Both the position numbers and the translations under genes were made by a program. From Lepiota brunneoincarnata (Eukaryota; Basidiomycota; Agaricomycetes; Agaricales; Agaricaceae), in contig JAEBUN010000001.1 of the NCBI GenBank assembly GCA_023014365.1, forward strand, positions 1,612,001-1,676,000: a stretch of 64,000 nucleotides of DNA. The letters are read 5' to 3'. Shown piece by piece: positions 58,390 to 64,000 of this stretch (the first letter of the stretch is position 1; every line of letters begins with the position of its first letter). The notes below the pieces were generated by a model. The model ran no database searches. It was not told the DNA's origin and was given only the letters and a program-made list of their open reading frames with translations.

Positions 58390-60759
58390 ATGCTGCTCAA
58401 GCTTGTAGCTCTGCTCGGGTTATCTCCCCTTGGTTTGGGTGCCGTGTATGAATCGATAGATGATGTCCCGAACATAGGCTGGGACTTCATCGTCGTCGGC
58501 GGCAAGTGCTCACGTGTTTCAAAACCGACAACCAGGCTGACACTTGAACGATCCAGGAGGGTTAGCAGGCTCAGTCCTGACAAACAGGCTAACAGAGAAT
58601 CCAGAGTTCAGTGTCCTGCTCATAGAAGCAGGGCCCAAGTGGGTATCTTTTTCAGCCTCTAGCACAATTGATGCTCTTCAATCTCTAGCGTATTGATGCT
58701 GCTTCTCCAGGAACGAGGGCGTCTTAGACTGGATTGTTCCCGGCCTCGCCAGAGACACGGCGGCCTCCCGTTTCGGATGGAACTTCACTACCACTCCGCA
58801 ACGAGGTCTAAAGGGTCGCTCCCTCCCATACCCACAGGGACATATACTTGGCGGTAGCAGTTCTGTCAGTGAGTGTCGCCCGTACAGGAACAAACATGCA
58901 CCCCCCAAACTCAGGAATTGGTGGGTGTAGATGCAATGTTCTATACTCGTGGATCTTCATCCGATTTCGACCGCTTCGCTCGGGTTACTGAGGATTCGGG
59001 ATGGAGCTGGGAAAACCTCCAACCATACATCAGAAGGGTATGTAGGCTTGTTTTGTTCTTGCCGACTGGAAGCCTGACTTGGACTTCAAAAATCAGCATG
59101 AGAAACTCGAGGCCCCGCCCGACAATCACAATACAACTGGTGAATTCGATCCAGGAAACCATAGCTTACACGGGAGGGTTGCTGTAACTCTCCCCGGTTT
59201 CCGGAATCCTGCTGTTGATTCCGCCATCATTCAAGCAAGTAAAGAGTTGGGCGAGGACTTCAAGTTCAATCTAGATATGAATTCAGGGTAGTCCACTCGG
59301 TCTGGGTATGTACGCGCGATATAACGCTCACGAGCGATTGTTGAAGAATAGCATGTGATAGGTTGGCGACAATCGACAATTGGACATGATGGGACTAGAA
59401 GTAGCGCAGCGACGTCTTACCTCGATCAGCAAACGAGGTCGCGCAGAAACGTACACATCGTACTCAACACTCGTGCTACCCGTATGCTCAAGACTCCCAA
59501 TACAAATACCAAACACCCCACTATACGCACTGTCGAAATTGGCTCTCCGAACTCACCTAAGAGAGTTTACTTGACTGCATCAAAGGAGGTCATTCTATCT
59601 GCCGGATCCATCGGCACTCCACGTCTTCTCCTCCAGTCCTGGTATTGGGGACAAAGAAGAATTAGGATCGTTGAATATTCCATCGGTGGTGCACAACCCA
59701 AGCGTTGGGAAGAATTTATCAGATCATTCTATCATCTTCGGCCCCTAGCTTTGGCTTGGTACCCAATTCAATTGATTTGGGGCCATGGAACAAGTAAGTA
59801 TTTTATTACAACTCGATGATGAAGCGTGGTTCGCTTACGGCAATACTTCGGAATTAGTCTGTCGTTTGACCCAGCGCTACAGGCCGCAGCTTTGGAGGTC
59901 TGGAAAACCAATGGAACTGGTCCTTATGCAGTGTGGGGAGGCCAAGCAATCAATCACATCCTGTGGACCCGCCTGCCAGACGAGTCGCCTATCTTCAAAC
60001 GATTCGACGATCCTTCCTCTGGACCCAACTCCGCCCACAATGAATTGATTTTAGGCGTAAGTCTCAATTGTTCTTCCAAGCCCTCACAAGGTGGTTCAAT
60101 TCTGTCTTCACAGGCATCAGGCAGTGTATTCACTGTCGGCCTCGCTTTGTCGAGTCCTACTTCTCGTGAGCTGAAGATAAAAATGTCCAGTTGGTCCCAG
60201 GGCTGACGACAGCAAACAAGGTGGTTCTGTGACGCTCCAGTCCAACAACCCATTCGACGACCCCCTTATCAATCCAGGCTTCTACAGCTCCGAATTCGAC
60301 CTCTTTGCCACTCGAGAGGGTCTCAAGACAGCTATGCGTTTCGTCAAAGCACCCGTATGGGAGGGCCGGATCACGAGCGTTTTGGGACCCTTGGCCAATG
60401 CCACCACTGATGCAGAGATTGACGATTTTATCCGAGATAATGTAGGGTCGGGCGTACACCCAGTATCGACTGCTTCGATGTCGCCCAGGGACGCGGATTG
60501 GGGTGTGGTTGATCCTGATTTGTTGGTGAAGGGAGTGTCTGGATTGAGGATTGTCGACGCGTCTATTATGGTGAGTTGACTATATCCCATGCGAGAGTGT
60601 TTCACATCGAGGTGTTGATGCATGGGGGGGATTTAGCCATATGTTCCTTGTGCACACATACAAGGCCCTGTGTATGCGATTGCGGAACGAGCAGCGGACT
60701 TGATCAAACAAACGTGGAAGCCTCAAGGGCTGAGTGTGCAGTTGGCTGTGCAATTGTAA
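58390..60759 (+). CDS. Secreted GMC oxidoreductase (AA3, aryl-alcohol/glucose oxidase-like), two frameshifts
   Basis: GMC enzymes use FAD to oxidise alcohols or sugars; the secreted AA3 members reduce O2 to H2O2. Signal peptide MLLKLVALLGLSPLGLGAV, then GWDFIVVGG joined by a GC-AG intron to GLAGSVLTNRLTENPEFSVL, LIEAGPK (the FAD-binding Rossmann motif). Then WNFTTTPQRGL, YPQGHILGGSSS (GMC signature 1), FYTRGSSSDFDRF, VILSAGSIGTPRLLLQS (signature 2), NGTGPYAVWGG, FDDPLINPGFYSSEFDL, SGVHPVSTASMSPRD (catalytic His region) and AHIQGPVYAIAERAADLIKQ. Two extra bases, near 59640 (before GIGDKEELGS) and 59746 (before SFGLVPNSIDLGPWN), break the frame. Stop at 60757-60759. Could provide peroxide alongside the glyoxal oxidases. 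Confidence 0.85.
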
Positions 60760-61047
60760 TGTCAAAGTAAATAATCATGTAGAATGCGTCAATAACGAAG
60801 AGGGCCAAAGAGAAGTCGGCTATGGCCTGCTTACTATGCAGCGATAAGAGGCCTGACATTGCTTGAGGTGAAGGACGCCCCATGGCAGTTATCATCTGCT
60901 TAACTATATAGATTGCAGGACCACCGACTTTGAATAATTCTACAAACACAGCGCAATCTGGTTCTCGTATCCATTAAGCTACCTAGCTGACGAGTCTCAC
61001 AAGTCCAAAATTCCACCAAACCACACGTTGATGGAATCGTCGGATAC

Positions 61048-63283
61048 TTAATGCTTCTTAGTCGGTGGCTTCCAATCCTCCAACCACCCCTCAACAAACG
61101 CAACCATCTCCGCATGAATTGTCCTTATCACCTCAGGCTCATCCATCAATTCCGGTAACCCATTCTCGTCCCAGTGGTGAACCGCACCTAAAAACAACGT
61201 GTATAAGGTGGAGAGAAAAGGAAAGTATGGGGGTAGACGCACCAGAGATCAATTTGAATGGTCTCAACATCGTGTCCGGACGTGGTTTAGCATCGTCACT
61301 GTGTGGCGTATCGGGTCTCCACGGGTCGACTGCATTAGCTACTGTGAGGCAAAAGATAATACCGAGCAAATAGGAGGAACGCACCTTCTCCATCAATAAT
61401 CGCCAGCCGGTCCGCAGCAATTGCGAAATCGCCCAAAGCGTTCACGGCGGTGATGTTTGGCAACGGCGGGACCTGGACGAACTCGCCTGGGAGATAGGCC
61501 TGTTGGCAGATTTTGGATTCGTAGGGAAGCGTGATGAGGCGGGAGAGAATGCGTGGCTGTTTTGGGTTGGGGGGAGTTGTCTATCAAGAGTGTGTGTTTT
61601 AGCAACGGATAAAGTCACTATTTGGAAAGAACATACAGTAAAGTATCCCCACTGTGTGCAAACCTGGAACATCCACAACCTCCATGTTTGATCGAGACCA
61701 GTGTCTTGATACTGGGTATCATCATATGTTCCAAAGCACTATTCGAAAAAGTTCCTGAATCTCGAAAACGTTCCGATTGCATGCTACTCACCTCCTCGAC
61801 CGTCGTCCGACACCTTGAGACTGTTCTATTCTTGACATAATTTGCGTAGTTCAAGATTGAAAAGTCCAGACTGAACCCATCCTCCACTTCTATCATCCTT
61901 TCGGGGTGCCCAAAGGGTTTTGCCTCGGCAACTTGAGCGTTGACTTTTCCAAAGGGTGCACCGAGGGCAGTACAAAATTCGTCGAATCTGGTGCTGCCAA
62001 CTTTGGGGTCCCAATTTTTTGATTGCCAGGAGCCCAGGGGCGACTATTATCCTGTAAGATATCCGCCTAGAACAACATGTAAGGCGAAGTACTCACAGAC
62101 AAAACTGAAGCGAAATCGTCGTCATGTTCCAAGTCCGCCAACCCGAACAGGCCTTTGAGCTGTTTCTTGAAAATTCCACTGGTCAAGATGGTGTCGACGA
62201 TGCTGATGGAATTGACAAGATGGGAAGAGCATTTTGGATCAGCAGCGTTGCGGATAATCTCCATATACTGCCAATTCTCGATAGCGGCGTGAGTGACACC
62301 TTGATATGTATTAGAGTGGCAATTTCGAACGCAAGAAATGAAATGACATACCACTGGACGCGATGGCGCCGTACACTAGGTCGGGAAAGAGAACCTTCAT
62401 GTGTGCAGCACGCGCGCCTGCGTAGGAGCCCTATAGCAGTTTGTGTGAACTTATGTAGGAAAGGGGATGGTCACTACATACGCCGTAGTAAATCCAGGGT
62501 GTACCCGGCGCAGTCAAGTCTTCGTCGATGCCATTAAACTTGACGTTGGCCATGAAGTTGGCGCTGTCTGCAGCGGCTTGCTCGTTTGTGAGCCATCTGT
62601 CGTTGACTGAGATTATTGCCGAAAATTGGAACGACAGAGACGTACCGGAGAGAGTCAGTAGTCAAGTTTTGTACAGCAACGGACTCGCCTGGGGAGGTGC
62701 TAAATGTCTAGTCGAGCGTAAAAGTTCAAGTGAGACGTACCATAGTATCGGTGCTCCAAGACTACTCCAACACCATTCGTTGCGCTCGCGAGGATGTCAG
62801 CAATGCCCGTGTCAAGGAAGGGCAGTCTGTCCTACAAGCAGTACCTGTCAATACATTGATAACACCTCCATAGCGGAAGAGACTCACCTCTCCACTTGTC
62901 TCTCCGCCGTCAATTACAGTTACGGGGGCCCCGACTCTCGGTTTGTAATGCCTCTGATTGACCCAGAACCTCTGTTTAAATGTATGGGTGTTGGTCTTGT
63001 CAAAGTGATCCAAAGGTTGTTCGAACCACTGAGGCACAAACTCGGAAATGTCGCGCCGGGATTCAACGAGATCCTCCTCGGAGGGGTTCCAACCATCCTG
63101 GATAGTAAGGCGATGGCGGAAGGGGAGATCTCTGCGAGAGGCGACTTGTTCTCGAGCCTCTTGTTGGTCGAGACGCCAGAGGTTGACGCCCTGTGGACCA
63201 AGGACGCGTAGAAGATGGGAGGGAGGCCCCGGAGCTGCAAGGCAGGTGAGTGCAAGAAGACCGAGGACGAGAGGGCGAGCCAT
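61048..63283 (-). CDS. Serine peptidase S28 (prolyl carboxypeptidase-like), copy 2, intact
   Basis: Start ATG at 63283 with signal peptide MARPLVLGLLALTCLAAPGP. Exons in order: WFEQPLDHFDKTNTHTFKQR, FWVNQRHYK, VTVIDGGE; LPFLDTGIADILASATNG, VGVVLEHRYYG; NLTTDSLRWLTNEQAA, ANFMANVKFNGIDEDLTAPG; GSYAGARAAHMKVLFPDLVY with GAIASSG (nucleophile Ser); VTHAAIENWQYMEIIRNAAD; KGLFGLADLEHDDDFASVLS; WDPKVGSTRFDEFCTALGAP; EVEDGFSLDFSILNYANYVK; LAIIDGE; VDPWRPDTPHSDDAK (catalytic Asp region); GAVHHWDENGLPELMDEPEV (catalytic His), ending WKPPTKKH at 61048. No frame break found. A paralogue lies at 55382-57703 in the same orientation with the GMC gene between them. TATA-like TTATAAAC lies about 30 bases before the ATG. 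Confidence 0.9.
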
Positions 63284-64000
63284 GGATGGTGACTCACATG
63301 CGCAGAGCGTTTATAAGTTGTTGGACGTGCACAAGGCCCTCGGCACATGTGATCGTGGTTATTTTAGGGTACGAACACTGGAACATATGGACAATCGCCG
63401 AGCATAGGGCTGCAACTCCCAGACCCTTATGCAAATAGAACCACTACGATATCTTCACCCCTGATCCTCTCTCAACATCTTCGCTTGCTTGCGCTACGGT
63501 TGGTGGTGGTGCTACCAACGAACTTATCGACAAATGGCTCGAGCACCGCCCACTCGGATTTGACAGACCTGGTTCAGCAGCCTCCGTTCGCGTATATATG
63601 CCACTCAGAACAAACAAAATTTAACCTGGAACAAGGCCGACTTTGTCCCTGGGAATGTGTTCTGCTGTACCGTCAACACGGGTCGCCTCATCCCCCTCCA
63701 AGTTCCCTTTCGCCACCATTATTGATCAACGTAATGAAACTTGCATCACACCCAGTCCAATTACATACCACCCTCCATGTGTGTTTCGCCCTCTCTCCCT
63801 GTTCACTGACAAGTGGCAGCACCACCGCTCCCCCCTCAACACCAACACTCTTCTTCGGGAACCTAACAATCTTGCAGTCATTCATGCAGGATGGATTTGT
63901 ACACCTCGAAGGGGAGTTGTAGAATATCTCGGGGCCTGGGATGAATGATGGGTCCGTGAAGAGGATTTGGGCATGGGGAGTTTCTTGTATGAAAAGAGAA
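63284..64000. other. Window end, no gene supported
   Basis: About 700 bases. The first 100 hold the S28 copy 2 promoter. Plus-strand frames at 63485-63922 and 63643-63948 overlap each other and show no recognisable domain; one could be the start of an unknown gene running past the window. Confidence 0.35.

Noticed and set aside
63485..63948. Two overlapping plus-strand frames near the window end
   Set aside because: No known motif, composition not clearly coding; left unannotated.

Overview
The window is nuclear DNA of a filamentous basidiomycete, most likely an Agaricomycete; Rhizoctonia/Ceratobasidium-type Cantharellales are plausible but not proven. Genes are cut by many 45-60 base GT-AG introns. 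Several families are typical of these fungi: DUF6533 membrane proteins, DUF6593 proteins, glyoxal oxidases (AA5_1), a GMC oxidoreductase (AA3), S28 serine peptidases and a NACHT-ankyrin STAND protein. Most genes had to be read exon by exon.

Layout, left part (1-24.2 kb): 3' part of an MRP-type ABC transporter (+); a secreted, possibly GPI-anchored protein (-); translation factor eIF3i (-); a doubtful small gene (+); a NACHT-ankyrin protein (-); a disordered charged protein (+); a DUF6533 membrane protein (+); an intron-containing tRNA-Asp (-); two BTB-like proteins (+); and a 66-residue four-exon Cys-rich protein (+).

Middle part (24.2-47.5 kb) is an amplified, decaying region. A unit made of a conserved promoter, a glyoxal oxidase, an alpha/beta hydrolase and a four-helix membrane protein appears in several states. 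Glyoxal oxidase copies A, B and C lie at 30.2, 34.0 and 44.0 kb. The hydrolase is intact once (46.3 kb), truncated once (36.4 kb) and a relic once (32.5 kb). The membrane protein is intact once (26.9 kb) and a relic once (32.6 kb). Two dispersed repeat families (R1, R2) accompany the units, and one R2 copy is split by a 1.09 kb element with 75-80 base terminal inverted repeats. Three tandem DUF6593 genes sit between copies B and C.

Right part (47.5-64 kb): an FYRN/FYRC chromatin protein (+) converging on an Hst2/SIRT2-type sirtuin (-); glyoxal oxidase D (+) converging on a secreted S28 peptidase (-); a secreted GMC oxidoreductase (+); and a second S28 peptidase (-). Together the four glyoxal oxidases and the GMC oxidase could supply extracellular H2O2, with secreted proteases and an esterase next to them (inference).

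Many genes carry single-base frameshifts, mostly +1 insertions when compared with paralogues or conserved motifs. The bias suggests an insertion-prone assembly, at least in part, so disrupted genes should not all be taken as real pseudogenes.
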